A stretch of DNA of 64,000 nucleotides from Sulfitobacter sp. DSM 110093 (GCF_022788715.1 NZ_CP085167.1:927001-991000), one strand, 5' to 3'; positions 26,605-35,460 are shown, counted from the first letter of the stretch. Program-made: numbers and translations. The notes: generated by a model not told the origin, from the sequence alone.

Positions 26605-27663
26605 TCAGCGGCGGGGCTTTGGGCCCCTGCTGCCGGGTTTGCCACCCGTACGGCCACCGGGGCGCGCGCCCGGTTTGGCTGTGTTTCTGCCCGATGTCGC
26701 CTTGCCACGCGGCGCGTTCTTGGCCTTGCCGCCACCGCGACGGGGCGGTGGTTCGTCGTCTTCGCCGCGTTGCACCGGCATGCCCGGCTGACCCGCGCCG
26801 CCGAAGCCACCGGGTTTGCGCCGCGGCGGGCGACGTACTGTGGTGGGTTTCTTGACGGCGGTGCCGGTGGGGTCTTCCAGCTCTAGCCCCAATTGGTCAC
26901 GCACGACCTTGCGGCGCAGCTCTTCGACTTCGCCAGTTTTAAGTTCGCCCAATTGGAACGGGCCATAGGAGACGCGGATCAGCCGGTTCACAGTCAGACC
27001 AACGGCCTCCATCGCGCGGCGGATCTCACGGTTGCGGCCTTCGCGCAGGCCGATGGTCAGCCAAGCGTTCGCGCCTTGCTGACGGTCCAGCGATACATCC
27101 ATAGGTTGGAACTGTTCGCCCTCCACGGTGATGCCTTTGCGCAGCGGTTCCAGCATCTCATCGGTGGGGCGGCCATTCACCCGGGCACGATAGCGGCGCA
27201 GCCAGCCGGTGCTGGGCAATTCCAGCTTGCGTTTCACGCCGCCGTCATTGGTCAGTAGCAGCAGACCTTCGGAATTGAGATCAAGCCGCCCCACGGTCAT
27301 CACGCGGGGCATGTCCTCGGGCAGGGCGTCAAAGATCGTTTCGCGGCCTTTTTCGTCAGAGTTCGTCGTCACCAACCCGGTGGGCTTGTGGTAGAGCCAG
27401 ATGCGCGGCGGCTCGGGCGCGCCGACGGGGGTGTTGTCGACTGTAATCTTATCGTCGGGCGTCACGTTCAGCGCGGGCGAGGTGATCTGTTCCCCATTCA
27501 CGCGCACGCGGCCCGCCTCGATCATCCGCTCAGCCTCACGACGCGAGGCGATGCCTGCGCGAGACAGCACTTTGGCAATGCGGTCGCCCTTCGCCGTATC
27601 GGCGGCGGCATCGGAAGAATCAGCAGTCGGGCCGGAGCCGGAGGAGGGAGGTTTTGCGTTCAT
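26605..27663 (-). CDS. rluB: 23S rRNA pseudouridine synthase, RluB type
   Basis: A 352-residue RsuA/RluB-family enzyme making pseudouridine in large-subunit rRNA. An S4 RNA-binding domain (about residues 27-85, RIAKVLSRAGIASRREAERM) precedes the catalytic domain with GRLDLNSEGLLLLTNDG (catalytic Asp in the first motif) and REGRNREIRRAMEAVG. Residues about 265-352 form a Gly/Pro/Arg/Lys-rich disordered tail, longer than in E. coli RluB and common in alphaproteobacteria. It is divergent from tadA, with 62 bp between starts. RluB rather than RluE or RluF is the best guess from the S4 domain and tail. Confidence 0.88.
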   Translation of the reverse strand: MNAKPPSSGSGPTADSSDAAADTAKGDRIAKVLSRAGIASRREAERMIEAGRVRVNGEQITSPALNVTPDDKITVDNTPVGAPEPPRIWLYHKPTGLVTTNSDEKGRETIFDALPEDMPRVMTVGRLDLNSEGLLLLTNDGGVKRKLELPSTGWLRRYRARVNGRPTDEMLEPLRKGITVEGEQFQPMDVSLDRQQGANAWLTIGLREGRNREIRRAMEAVGLTVNRLIRVSYGPFQLGELKTGEVEELRRKVVRDQLGLELEDPTGTAVKKPTTVRRPPRRKPGGFGGAGQPGMPVQRGEDDEPPPRRGGGKAKNAPRGKATSGRNTAKPGARPGGRTGGKPGSRGPKPRR

Positions 27664-27725
27664 ACACTGCGCTTACCCTGTTTCACGCCCTTGCGAAAGG
27701 GTGGCGTTTGCGGCCATGTGAGCGG

Positions 27726-28181
27726 ATGAAGTTTCGCTCATATATGGCTCAGGCGCTGGAAGAAGCCCGTGCCGCCGCCGCGCGCGGCGAGGTGCCGGTG
27801 GGCGCGGTTGTGGTCTCTCCCACGGGAGAGATCATTGCAGCGGCGGGCAATGAGACCCGCGCACGCCATGATCCGACCGCCCATGCCGAGATGTTGGCCC
27901 TGCGTGCCGCCTGTGCCGCGGTTGGGTCGGAGCGGCTGATCAACCATGCGCTCTACGTCACATTAGAGCCTTGTGCGATGTGCGCCGGGGCCATCGCCGC
28001 CGCCCGGGTCGGGCGGTTGTTTTATGGCGCGGCAGACCCCAAGTCAGGCGGCGTGGCACAAGGCGCGCGGGTGTTTTCGCATCCGCAATGCCACCATGCG
28101 CCAGAGGTCTTTGATGGTATCGCCGCGAGCGATGCCGAAGACTTGCTGATCGATTTTTTCAAAGCAAAAAGAGGGGGGTAA
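27726..28181 (+). CDS. tadA: tRNA-specific adenosine deaminase
   Basis: A 151-residue zinc deaminase converting A34 to inosine in tRNA-Arg(ACG). The HAEMLALRAA motif (His/Glu) and PCAMCAGAI (two Cys ligands) make the catalytic centre. The start MKFRSYMAQALEEA at 27726 fits the family; an ATG at 27744 is a possible alternative. A longer reading from 27654 would overlap rluB and is unlikely. The following DUF5671 gene begins 3 bp after the stop. Confidence 0.95.
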   Translation: MKFRSYMAQALEEARAAAARGEVPVGAVVVSPTGEIIAAAGNETRARHDPTAHAEMLALRAACAAVGSERLINHALYVTLEPCAMCAGAIAAARVGRLFYGAADPKSGGVAQGARVFSHPQCHHAPEVFDGIAASDAEDLLIDFFKAKRGG

Positions 28182-28184
28182 CCC

Positions 28185-28805
28185 ATGGCGAGCAGTAGGG
28201 ATTTGGCTGTATTCGTACGGGATGCGCTGAGCGCGGGCAAAAACCGCGCAGAGATCGCATCAGTGCTGACGCAGGCAGGCTGGTCAACGCATGAGATTAC
28301 GGACGCGCTTGATGGCTGGGCCGATGTGCCCTTCGCCCCGCCGGTGCCGCGCCCGCAGACCGTCGTCACAGCGCGGGACTTTTTTATCTATGCGTTGATG
28401 TTCGGCGCGCTGTTATTTGGCGCGGGCTATCTGGTGGGGCTGCTGCATGCGCTGATTGACCACCTGCTCGACGCGCCGGCGCGCACGGCGGATCATCGTA
28501 TCCGTTGGGCGGTGGCAGTGCTGATTGTGACCTTGCCGCTTTATCTCTGGCTCGCCACCCGCGAACGGGCGCGGCTGGCGGCGGACCCGGCGTTACAGCG
28601 TTCAGCCATCCGCAATTGGATGACCTATGTAACGCTGCTTTTTGCCGCTGCCGTGCTTTTGGGCGATCTGGTTGCGGTGATCTATGCCTTTCTGAATGGC
28701 GATTTCACGTTGCAGTTCGCGCTGAAGGCCTTGGTCGTGGCGGGCATTGCCGGGGGCATTTTCGGCTATTACCGCGCGGGCGATGGGCGCGGAGCAGCGG
28801 TGTGA
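28185..28805 (+). CDS. DUF5671 domain membrane protein
   Basis: A 206-residue protein. A soluble N-terminal segment (about 1-50) has a repeated helical pattern (FVRDALSAGKNRAEIASVL) like a SHOCT-type short helical domain. Four transmembrane helices follow in the DUF5671 region (about 60-200), with RDFFIYALMFGALLFG at its start. The function is unknown. It is packed between tadA (3-bp gap) and the next gene (4-bp overlap), so it is in the tadA transcript. Confidence 0.75.
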   Translation: MASSRDLAVFVRDALSAGKNRAEIASVLTQAGWSTHEITDALDGWADVPFAPPVPRPQTVVTARDFFIYALMFGALLFGAGYLVGLLHALIDHLLDAPARTADHRIRWAVAVLIVTLPLYLWLATRERARLAADPALQRSAIRNWMTYVTLLFAAAVLLGDLVAVIYAFLNGDFTLQFALKALVVAGIAGGIFGYYRAGDGRGAAV

Positions 28806-29200
28806 ATAAGCTGCTTTTTGTTGCGGTGATTGCAGTCGTGTCGGGCGCGGTTGTTTCGGGGCTCGCGGTGGTAGGCGGGCCGGGGCAGGCGCGGGCCGAA
28901 AAGCGCGATGACCAGCGCATCGCCGATCTGCATCGAATCGCCGATGCGATTATTTGCGATGCGGGCGATGGGAGGGCATTCTCGCGGGCTTGCCGTTCTG
29001 CGGCGGACGCAACGGACCCACAGACCGGGGCGGCCTATGAGGTGACGCAAGGTGAAGATGCTTTCCAAGTATGTGCGCGGTTTGAGTTGGCGCAGGCGGA
29101 GTCCTCTATGAGAGACGCGTTGCACTTTGACGGGGCGCGCGGGTGCCTGCGGTACCAACTGGCGCAACCGTCAAAGCAGTGGGTGATCGAAGGGCACTGA
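28802..29200 (+). CDS. Exported or membrane-anchored small protein of unknown function
   Basis: A 132-residue protein starting at the GTG at 28802, which overlaps the DUF5671 stop (GTGA). The N-terminal hydrophobic stretch (about residues 3-24) is a signal peptide or anchor. The soluble part has four cysteines (in AIICDAGD, SRACRS, FQVCARF and RGCLRYQ) that could form two disulfides in the periplasm. No family recognised. The coupling to the DUF5671 membrane protein suggests the two work together. Confidence 0.7.
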   Translation: MNKLLFVAVIAVVSGAVVSGLAVVGGPGQARAEKRDDQRIADLHRIADAIICDAGDGRAFSRACRSAADATDPQTGAAYEVTQGEDAFQVCARFELAQAESSMRDALHFDGARGCLRYQLAQPSKQWVIEGH

Positions 29201-29285
29201 ATGGGGGTGCTATGGCTGTTTATGGTCGCGGCCTGTCTGACGCATGCGCGGGCAGGGCTTTGAACTTGCCCCCATTCCCAAACGC

Positions 29286-29313
29286 AAAAGACCACGCGCA
29301 TAGCACGTGGTCT
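29286..29313 (-). terminator. Intrinsic terminator of rpmG
   Basis: Read on the minus strand, the stem AGACCACG/CGTGGTCT with a 9-base loop is followed by TTTTGCG. It begins about 25 bases after the rpmG stop. Confidence 0.75.
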
Positions 29314-29338
29314 AATAAACCATTCAAGTCAGGCGATC

Positions 29339-29506
29339 TTACTTGATCTTGCCTTCTTTGTATTCCACGTGCTTGCGCGCAACAGGGTCGTATTTCTTGA
29401 TGACCATTTTCTCGGTCATGGTGCGTGCGTTCTTCTTTGTAACGTAGAAATGGCCTGTGCCCGCGGACGAGTTCAGACGGATCTTGATCGTGGTTGGCTT
29501 CGCCAT
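29339..29506 (-). CDS. rpmG: 50S ribosomal protein L33
   Basis: A 55-residue basic protein matching L33 along its whole length ([18 protein letters not shown] at the start, EYKEGKIK at the end). The zinc-binding cysteine pairs are absent, so this is the C-minus, zinc-free form. AGGAG precedes the ATG. It is monocistronic with its own terminator and encodes a structural component of the large subunit near the tRNA E site. Confidence 0.96.
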   Translation of the reverse strand: MAKPTTIKIRLNSSAGTGHFYVTKKNARTMTEKMVIKKYDPVARKHVEYKEGKIK

Positions 29507-29630
29507 GTGTCTTCTCCTGCTGCAGCGCCGCGCAGGCGTGCGTGAATTCTGAATTTCGGGTTCTAGTCAGACCCGCGCCCGAGTCAACCGCTATTTGCCC
29601 GTCCGGTGCCGAAAGACGCCGGTTTCGTCG

Positions 29631-29662
29631 AAAAACCTGTCTTTCGGACCTGAAAGAGCAGG
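29631..29662 (-). terminator. Intrinsic terminator of rnpB
   Basis: On the minus strand, CCTG and TCTTTC pair with GAAAGA and CAGG (one bulged base, 6-base loop), followed directly by TTTTT at 29635-29631. It sits right after the 3' end of the RNase P RNA. Confidence 0.8.
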
Positions 29663-29667
29663 AATAT

Positions 29668-30150
29668 GCGCGGAAGGCCTATAAGCCGGATTTTGTACCT
29701 GCCCTAAAGCAGGCGATGACCATTCCTCTGACTGCACCGTTGCCGATGCAGCTATAGCTGCCAACCCGGACCTGCTGGGGCAGAAGAGCCCCGCCTTTGA
29801 CCCGAAGATCATCGGCGCGCGGTCCCTATTTGGCATTGCTCCCGGTGGGGCTTGCCGTGCCAGAGCTGTTGCCAGCCCCGCGGTGGGCTCTTACCCCACC
29901 GTTTCACCCTTACCCCTGCGGCTGTTCCGGCAAGCCGGACCGTAGGGGCGGTTTCATTTCTGTGGCGCTTTCCGTCGGGTTGCCCCGCCCGGGCGTTACC
30001 CGGCACCGTTCCTTCTTGGAGTCCGGACTTTCCTCTACGCCGCTTTTGTCTCGCAAAAGCGACGCCGCGAAGGTCACACATGCTTGTGACGGGAGCGGAC
30101 GTCGGTCATGCGACACGAGTCGACGCAGCGGCCATCCAGCCTTCCGCGCC
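29668..30150 (-). ncRNA. rnpB: RNase P RNA, bacterial class A
   Basis: The catalytic RNA that trims tRNA 5' leaders. On the minus strand the P4 signature GAGGAAAGTCCGGACTCC is present. The 3' P4 partner ACAAAATCCGGCTTAT lies near the end. The two ends (GCGCGGAAGG at 5', CCTTCCGCGC at 3') pair as helix P1. The stretch GGTAAGAGCCCACCGC and the J-region with two GAAA-rich turns are also typical. At about 480 nt it is at the long end; the extra length is between P1 and the P4 signature, in a long P3-type arm. Ends are set from P1 and are accurate to a few bases. Confidence 0.93.
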
Positions 30151-30180
30151 TGACCGCCCTAGACCCCGCCGCGCGGCGCG

Positions 30181-30849
30181 TCAATGGGCGTGGGGCAGGG
30201 CAGTGTGGTCTGCGGGGGTGAGAGGGCCTCTCCCCCATGGTCTGAACCGCATCCGCACGGTACTCAACAGCGTGTCATCGTCGCAGGGCGCGGTGAAGCC
30301 TGCGGCCCGCGCGGCATCGCGAAAGGTTTCGGCGGTCACCCTCTCGGGCAAAGGGCCGGAGCCTGCAGGCTGCGCCAGTCCACGCCATGCCAGACGTGCC
30401 CAATCGAATCTGGGGCCGGGGTCAACCTTGCGGCCTGGTGCCATGCACGAATGACCGATCACCCCCTTAGTGGGGATGTCATGTCGGGCCATGATGTTGG
30501 GCAATAAGGTTTCGAGCGCCTGCATTTGGGGCTCCGAAAACGGGTGATCGCCGCGATTGTCCAATTCGATGCCGATTGAGCGGGAATTGATGTCGTCCAT
30601 CCCCGCCCATTCGCCTTGGCCCGCGTGCCATGCACGCTGATCCTCGTCGACCATCTGAATGACTTCTCCGCTGCCTGAAATCAGGTAGTGGGCAGAGACT
30701 TCGGCAGAAGGGTCGCAAAGCCGTTCCAGCGCCGCTTGGGCGCTGGCCATGGCCGTGTAATGCAGGACGATAAGCCGGGGGCGCAGCCCGCCGCGTCGCG
30801 GGCCGCAATTGGGCGAAGGCTGCGCCGATACGTCAGGCGCGACGGGCAT
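30181..30849 (-). CDS. N-acetylmuramoyl-L-alanine amidase (AmpD/amidase_2 family)
   Basis: A 222-residue zinc amidase cleaving MurNAc-L-Ala bonds of peptidoglycan fragments. Zinc-site residues are visible in LIVLHYTAM (His), the AHYLISGSGEVIQMV strand with WHAG, and GHSCMAPGRKVDPG (His and Asp). No signal peptide is visible, so it is likely the cytoplasmic recycling enzyme (AmpD-like). A C-terminal extension of about 60 residues follows the domain. The upstream Excalibur lipoprotein gene ends 3 bp before its start. Confidence 0.88.
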   Translation of the reverse strand: MPVAPDVSAQPSPNCGPRRGGLRPRLIVLHYTAMASAQAALERLCDPSAEVSAHYLISGSGEVIQMVDEDQRAWHAGQGEWAGMDDINSRSIGIELDNRGDHPFSEPQMQALETLLPNIMARHDIPTKGVIGHSCMAPGRKVDPGPRFDWARLAWRGLAQPAGSGPLPERVTAETFRDAARAAGFTAPCDDDTLLSTVRMRFRPWGRGPLTPADHTALPHAH

Positions 30850-30852
30850 CTA

Positions 30853-31611
30853 TCAGCCCTGTGCAGCCCGGCGAAAGGGCGTCGGATCCCAGTTACAGGC
30901 AAATCCGTCGCCGTCGGGGTCCATGCCGTTGCGGTCCTTCTCTGGGCCACCGGCCTCTAGAAAGGCGATCTGCGCTTGATCTGCGTGGCTGTACTGCGCA
31001 CAGGCCCGCTCAAACTTCCGTGCCTTGTTAAAGCCAATCCGGCTGTAGATTTGCTGGCCGACCGACTGATTGCTTTGCAACGCGTAAGCGACGATATTGG
31101 GGCCGCTATTGCTGCGCTCGGGCAGGGCTTCGGGTTGGACGACCTGATATTGCGCCCGGTTGGCTGCAACACGCGCGGCATCGTCTTGAATGCTGCGCTG
31201 GCCAGAAACCGCGTCAAAGTTATTCTCATTCGAGATGCCCACCGCGTTAACCGCCGTTGGGGCCGGATTTGACGGGCTGGCGTTAACGGGCGCGACACCG
31301 GAGTTGGTGGCCGCGTCGTTGCCCAATCCGTTGCTGGCCCCGCCGGGACGGGTGGCGGCCAAAACGCGTGCGGTTTCGGCTGCTGTGGCCTCGGGCGAAC
31401 CATCCGCCGGGGCGGGCGTAGTCGCCGCGATGGCACTGTCGATGCTATCGTTGGCAAGTGCCGCATCGCGTGCACGCTGTTCGGCCTCAAAGCTGCCATC
31501 GCCAAAGCCGACGCCGCGCCCGCTGTTGACGCTCCCGGAATCGGGGATCGCAGGTTGGCAGGCTGCCAAAAGACCGCCCGCTGTCATCGCTAGAAGTGTC
31601 CGTTTGATCAT
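30853..31611 (-). CDS. Lipoprotein with C-terminal Excalibur-like calcium-binding motif
   Basis: A 252-residue protein. The signal peptide has lipobox GLLAACQPA (Cys near residue 18). Residues about 25-165 are low-complexity (Ala, Asn, Pro, Ser). The C-terminal part has FERACAQYSHADQAQIAFLE and an Excalibur-like loop, MDPDGDGFACNWDP, that resembles an EF-hand. The role is unknown. The very short distance to the amidase suggests a cell-wall context. I would expect an inner-leaflet outer-membrane or periplasmic-face location. Confidence 0.8.
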   Translation of the reverse strand: MIKRTLLAMTAGGLLAACQPAIPDSGSVNSGRGVGFGDGSFEAEQRARDAALANDSIDSAIAATTPAPADGSPEATAAETARVLAATRPGGASNGLGNDAATNSGVAPVNASPSNPAPTAVNAVGISNENNFDAVSGQRSIQDDAARVAANRAQYQVVQPEALPERSNSGPNIVAYALQSNQSVGQQIYSRIGFNKARKFERACAQYSHADQAQIAFLEAGGPEKDRNGMDPDGDGFACNWDPTPFRRAAQG

Positions 31612-31648
31612 CTGACCCGCTCTTGCCTGTTAAATAACGCCCGTGGGC

Positions 31649-33136
31649 TTACCACCATTTTTCAGGCTTGGCCACAAAACCGGCTGCCTTCTCCAGCGCA
31701 TAGGCGGAGGATAGCAACTCGGCCTCTTCCCACGGCCGCCCAATCAGTTGCAGACCCAACGGCAAGCCTGTGGCGCTTTGCCCCGTCGGCAGCGCGACAC
31801 CGGGCAGACCGGCAAGGTTCACCGTCACGGTGAAGACGTCGTTGAGATACATCGCGACCGGATCGGCGTCCTTCATTTCGCCCAGACCGAAGGCGGCCGA
31901 GGGGGTCGCCGGGGTCAGGATGCTGTCGATGCCTTGGGCGAAGACGTCTTCGAAGTCTTTCTTGATCAGGGTGCGGACCTTGCGGGCGCGGTTGTAATAG
32001 GCGTCATAGAAACCCGCCGACAGCACATAGGTACCGACCATCACACGGCGCTGGACTTCGTGGCCGAAGCCCTCGGCGCGGGTTTTCTCATACATCTCGG
32101 TGATGCCGTCGCCGTGGTCGAGCTTGGCACGGTGGCCAAAGCGCACACCGTCATAGCGCGCGAGGTTCGAGGACGCCTCGGCGGGGGCGATGACGTAATA
32201 GGCGGGCAGGGCGTATTTCGTGTGCGGCAGCGAGATATCGACGATCTCGGCGCCCGCGTCCTTCATCATGGCAATGCCGTCTTGCCAGAGCTTGTCGATC
32301 TCGGCGGGCATGCCGTCCATGCGGTATTCGCGCGGGATGCCGATCTTCTTGCCACGGATGTCGCCGGTCAGCGCGGCTTCAAAGTCCGGCACCGCCAGAT
32401 CGGCGCTGGTGCTGTCTTTGGCGTCATGGCCGCACATGGCTTCCAACATAATCGCGGCGTCGCGCACCGTCTTGGTCATCGGCCCGGCTTGGTCGAGGCT
32501 TGAGGCGAAGGCGACGATGCCCCAACGCGAGCAGCGGCCATAGGTCGGCTTGATGCCCACGGTGCCGGTGAAGGCCGCAGGCTGGCGGATTGAGCCGCCG
32601 GTGTCGGTGCCGGTGGCGGCGAGGCAGAGGTCAGCGGCCACGGCAGCGGCGGAACCACCCGAGGAACCGCCCGGTGTCAGGTCGGCGGTGTCGCCCTGAC
32701 GGCGCCACGGGTTCACTGCATTGCCATAGACAGAGGTCTCGTTCGACGAGCCCATGGCGAATTCGTCCATGTTGAGCTTGCCCAGCATCACCGCGCCGCT
32801 GTCTTTCAGCTTTTGGCTGACGGTGCTCTCATACTCGGGCAGGAAGCCTTCAAGGATGCGGCTGCCCGCTTGGCTGGGCACGCCCTTGGTGCAGAAAAGA
32901 TCCTTGATGCCGATCGGCAGGCCGCACATGGCGGGGGCGTCACCCTGCTTGATGCGCGCGTCAGCCTCGGCGGCCTGTTCCAGCGCGATCTCGGGGGTGC
33001 GGTGCACGAAGGCGTTCAGCGCGCCTGCGCCGTCGATGGCCTTGAGGCAGGCCTCGGTCAGGTCTTTCGAGGTGGTCTCACCCTTGCGCAGGGCGTCGCG
33101 GGCTTCGGCAAGGCTCAGTTTGTTCAGATCGGTCAT
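31649..33136 (-). CDS. gatA: Aspartyl/glutamyl-tRNA amidotransferase subunit A
   Basis: A 495-residue amidase-signature subunit of GatCAB. It releases ammonia from glutamine to convert Glu-tRNA-Gln and Asp-tRNA-Asn to the amide forms. The Ser-cisSer-Lys triad is Lys78 (GIKDL), Ser158 (GGSSGGS) and Ser182 (GGSIRQP). The ATG shares one base with the gatC stop (TAATG), so translation is coupled. gatB is not in the window. A genome using this enzyme typically lacks GlnRS and/or AsnRS. Confidence 0.97.
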   Translation of the reverse strand: MTDLNKLSLAEARDALRKGETTSKDLTEACLKAIDGAGALNAFVHRTPEIALEQAAEADARIKQGDAPAMCGLPIGIKDLFCTKGVPSQAGSRILEGFLPEYESTVSQKLKDSGAVMLGKLNMDEFAMGSSNETSVYGNAVNPWRRQGDTADLTPGGSSGGSAAAVAADLCLAATGTDTGGSIRQPAAFTGTVGIKPTYGRCSRWGIVAFASSLDQAGPMTKTVRDAAIMLEAMCGHDAKDSTSADLAVPDFEAALTGDIRGKKIGIPREYRMDGMPAEIDKLWQDGIAMMKDAGAEIVDISLPHTKYALPAYYVIAPAEASSNLARYDGVRFGHRAKLDHGDGITEMYEKTRAEGFGHEVQRRVMVGTYVLSAGFYDAYYNRARKVRTLIKKDFEDVFAQGIDSILTPATPSAAFGLGEMKDADPVAMYLNDVFTVTVNLAGLPGVALPTGQSATGLPLGLQLIGRPWEEAELLSSAYALEKAAGFVAKPEKWW

Positions 33137-33423
33137 TATTCCACCACCTTCGGCACGGCAAAGAACCCTTCACGGGCATCGGGGGCATTGGCCAGCACGC
33201 GGTCTTGCTGGTCGCCATCGGTGACCACATCCTCGCGCCGTTTCAGGCGCTGTGGCGTGACTGAGGTCATCGGCTCGACGCCGTCGACATCCACCTCGCT
33301 CAGCTGTTCGATAAAGCCGAGGATGTTGTTGAACTCTTCCGCAAGCGCCGGAAGCGCGTCGGGTTCAACTTTGATCCGTGCCAGTTTCGCCACCCGTGCG
33401 GCGGTGTTTTCGTCGATCGACAT
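33136..33423 (-). CDS. gatC: Aspartyl/glutamyl-tRNA amidotransferase subunit C
   Basis: A 95-residue GatC with the usual helices ([16 protein letters not shown], then [18 protein letters not shown]) and the [20 protein letters not shown] linker that wraps GatA. I chose the ATG at 33423, which gives the family start [11 protein letters not shown] with GGAG six bases upstream; an ATG at 33435 would add four residues. Confidence 0.95.
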   Translation of the reverse strand: MSIDENTAARVAKLARIKVEPDALPALAEEFNNILGFIEQLSEVDVDGVEPMTSVTPQRLKRREDVVTDGDQQDRVLANAPDAREGFFAVPKVVE

Positions 33424-33499
33424 GAACATCTCCATCTCTTTGAGGCTCCTCTACCGTCTGGGGGCGGGCCTCGCAAGGGTTTGAGAGGGGCGAAGCGGA

Positions 33500-33640
33500 G
33501 CCGGGCAGCGCCAGACCGGGGGATGGCGCCTGCTTCGAAGCAGTTGGGCAATTTATGTTTGCTGGGGTATTGCGCGATGGCGGGATGGCTTCCGGCTTGC
33601 AGAAGCGCCAGCCCGTTGGGCCGGTCTGGCGCTGCCCGGC
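33500..33640. repeat. Structured intergenic element: 20-bp perfect inverted repeat around a palindrome
   Basis: The 326 bp between the gatC start and the UPF0173 start contain no credible gene. A 20-bp arm at 33500-33519 (GCCGGGCAGCGCCAGACCGG) is perfectly complementary to 33621-33640, 101 bp away. Between them lie the perfect 14-bp palindrome CTGCTTCGAAGCAG (33530-33543) and a small GCTT/AAGC hairpin near 33594. This looks like a dispersed intergenic repeat or a structured RNA rather than a simple terminator, because it sits between divergent genes. Confidence 0.6.
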
Positions 33641-33749
33641 GGGCATGCGCCCTTGTTTCCGGGCTGGTGGCATGCGGAGGCGTTTACTTGATTCCGCGCT
33701 TCGGAGGGTCAAATCTGACGTAAAACCCACATTACTCAGGAGAACTCCA

Positions 33750-34442
33750 ATGAACATCATCTGGCTCGGCCATGGCTCATTTCGCATCGAGATCGAAGAT
33801 CAAGTGCTGCTGATCGACCCTTGGCTCAAAGACAACCCGATGCTGCCTGAGGAACACCATGCCGATGCAATCAAAGGTGCGACTCAAATCCTCGTCACTC
33901 ACGGCCATTTCGACCACACAGCCGACATCGCCGATGTCGCCCGGCAGACCAACGCGCCGGTGGCGGGGATGGTCGAGTTGATGGGCTGGCTTGAAGGGCA
34001 GGGTGTCGAGAACACCACAGGCTTCAACAAGGGCGGTACGATCCGCGCGGGCAATGTCGCGATTAGCATGGTGCCTGCGTCGCACTCCTCCTCGGTCGAG
34101 GGCGACAACGGGCCGATCTACACCGGGATGGAGACGGGGTTCATGATCTCGGGCGAGGGGCATACGATCTATCACTCCGGCGACACGGCGATCATGGCGG
34201 ATATGGATTGGATGGGCGACTACCACAAACCCGACCTTGGCATTCTATCCGCGGGTGGGCATTTCACGATGGACATGGCGCAGGCCGCCTATGCCGCGAA
34301 ACGCTATTTTAACTTCAAGACGGTTATCCCCTGCCACTACCGTACCTTCGATGCACTAGAGCAATCGGCGCAGGTGTTGGTCGACGGGCTGCCGGGCGTC
34401 GATGTGGTGGAACCGCAGGTGATGCAGCCGATCAAGCTCTGA
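33750..34442 (+). CDS. UPF0173 metal-dependent hydrolase (metallo-beta-lactamase fold)
   Basis: A 230-residue enzyme of the YtkL/UPF0173 family. The metal-binding motif is THGHFDHTAD (HxHxDH), with further ligands in MVPASHSSS and YHSGDTAIMADM, and the final histidine in IPCHYRTFD. AGGAGA precedes the ATG at 33750; in-frame upstream codons run through the structured spacer and are not used. The natural substrate is unknown for the family. Confidence 0.92.
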   Translation: MNIIWLGHGSFRIEIEDQVLLIDPWLKDNPMLPEEHHADAIKGATQILVTHGHFDHTADIADVARQTNAPVAGMVELMGWLEGQGVENTTGFNKGGTIRAGNVAISMVPASHSSSVEGDNGPIYTGMETGFMISGEGHTIYHSGDTAIMADMDWMGDYHKPDLGILSAGGHFTMDMAQAAYAAKRYFNFKTVIPCHYRTFDALEQSAQVLVDGLPGVDVVEPQVMQPIKL

Positions 34443-34514
34443 CCGGCCCCCCTTCGCCTTGCGCTGCAAGACGGAACAGGGGATACCTGAAGACCAACTG
34501 CCCGGGGAAATGCC

Positions 34515-34673
34515 ATGTCTGCCAAATCGACTGCCGTGATTTTGTTGCTGACGCTGGGGGCCTGCGCCCCGCTGGACCGGGCCGAGCCTACGGGCAGTGT
34601 CGGTTTCACGGGCGTCGGCGGTGACCGCCCGGTCATCTTCCCGGCGCATATACTGGTTTACCAGCCGCAATAG
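34515..34673 (+). CDS. Small lipoprotein, 52 residues
   Basis: A short gene with GGGGAA just before its ATG. The signal helix STAVILLLTLGAC ends in a lipobox with Cys17. The mature part is only about 36 residues, Gly/Pro-rich and ending VYQPQ. It is in the gap between the UPF0173 hydrolase and the VIT protein, on the same strand. Function unknown. The good lipobox and ribosome site argue that it is real. Confidence 0.6.
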   Translation: MSAKSTAVILLLTLGACAPLDRAEPTGSVGFTGVGGDRPVIFPAHILVYQPQ

Positions 34674-34689
34674 ACGTAAGGCGGCCGCG

Positions 34690-35379
34690 ATGCCAAGAGA
34701 AGGACACTATATCAACCGCAGCAATTGGCTGCGCGCCGCCGTGCTGGGGGCCAATGACGGTATCGTCTCCTCCGCCAGTTTGTTGGTCGGGGTGAGTGCG
34801 GCTGGCATGGCGCATGGTAACGTCGTGTTGACGGGGCTTGCCGGGCTCACCGCAGGGGCGCTGTCAATGGCGGCGGGGGAGTATGTCTCTGTTTCCGCGC
34901 AGGCGGACGTAGAGAAAGCCGATCTGGAACGCGAGCGCGTGGCGCTGATCGAAGACCCGGATTACGAACTTAGTGAGCTTGCCGAGGGGCTGGAGAACCG
35001 GGGCGTAGAAAGTGACCTTGCACTAGAGGTGGCCGCCCAGATGACGGATCATGACGCCCTTGGTGCCCACGCTAGGGAAGAGTTGGGGATGTTTGGTCTC
35101 GCCGGACAGGCTGATCCGTTGCAGGCGGCGGGGGCTTCTGCATTTGCCTTCGCACTCGGGGGCGGTCTGCCTTTGATCGCCGCGATTGTAACGCCTTCAG
35201 GCACGCGCGGTGCCTGTGTCGCATTGGTGGCGGTGTTTGCGCTGGTGTTGCTGGGGATAGGGGGTGCACGGTTGGGCGGCGCGCCTGTGTGGCCTGCGAT
35301 CCGGCGGGTGGTGTTCTGGGGCGGGCTGGCTATGGCAGTAACCGCGGGTGTCGGTCAGCTTTTCGGCGCGGTGGGTTAG
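34690..35379 (+). CDS. VIT family membrane protein (Fe/Mn transporter-like)
   Basis: A 229-residue member of the VIT1/CCC1 family, which moves Fe2+ or Mn2+ out of the cytosol by H+ exchange. The N-terminal NRSNWLRAAVLGANDGIVSS segment is diagnostic. Five transmembrane helices are visible: two before and three after a charged cytoplasmic region (about residues 70-140, rich in Glu) that binds metal in plant VIT1. The start at 34690 is preceded by TAAGGCGG. No iron-regulation site is evident. Confidence 0.88.
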   Translation: MPREGHYINRSNWLRAAVLGANDGIVSSASLLVGVSAAGMAHGNVVLTGLAGLTAGALSMAAGEYVSVSAQADVEKADLERERVALIEDPDYELSELAEGLENRGVESDLALEVAAQMTDHDALGAHAREELGMFGLAGQADPLQAAGASAFAFALGGGLPLIAAIVTPSGTRGACVALVAVFALVLLGIGGARLGGAPVWPAIRRVVFWGGLAMAVTAGVGQLFGAVG

Positions 35380-35460
35380 GCCTGCACACTGCCCCGCCCG
35401 CATGGAAGGGTGTCACTAATCCATTCGGACGGTAGATTATAGAATGGATCGGCCCAAAGA

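Noticed and set aside
29852..30454. Open frames of up to 200 codons across 29700-30450
   Set aside because: They overlap the RNase P RNA and the amidase gene; the RNA signatures explain this stretch.
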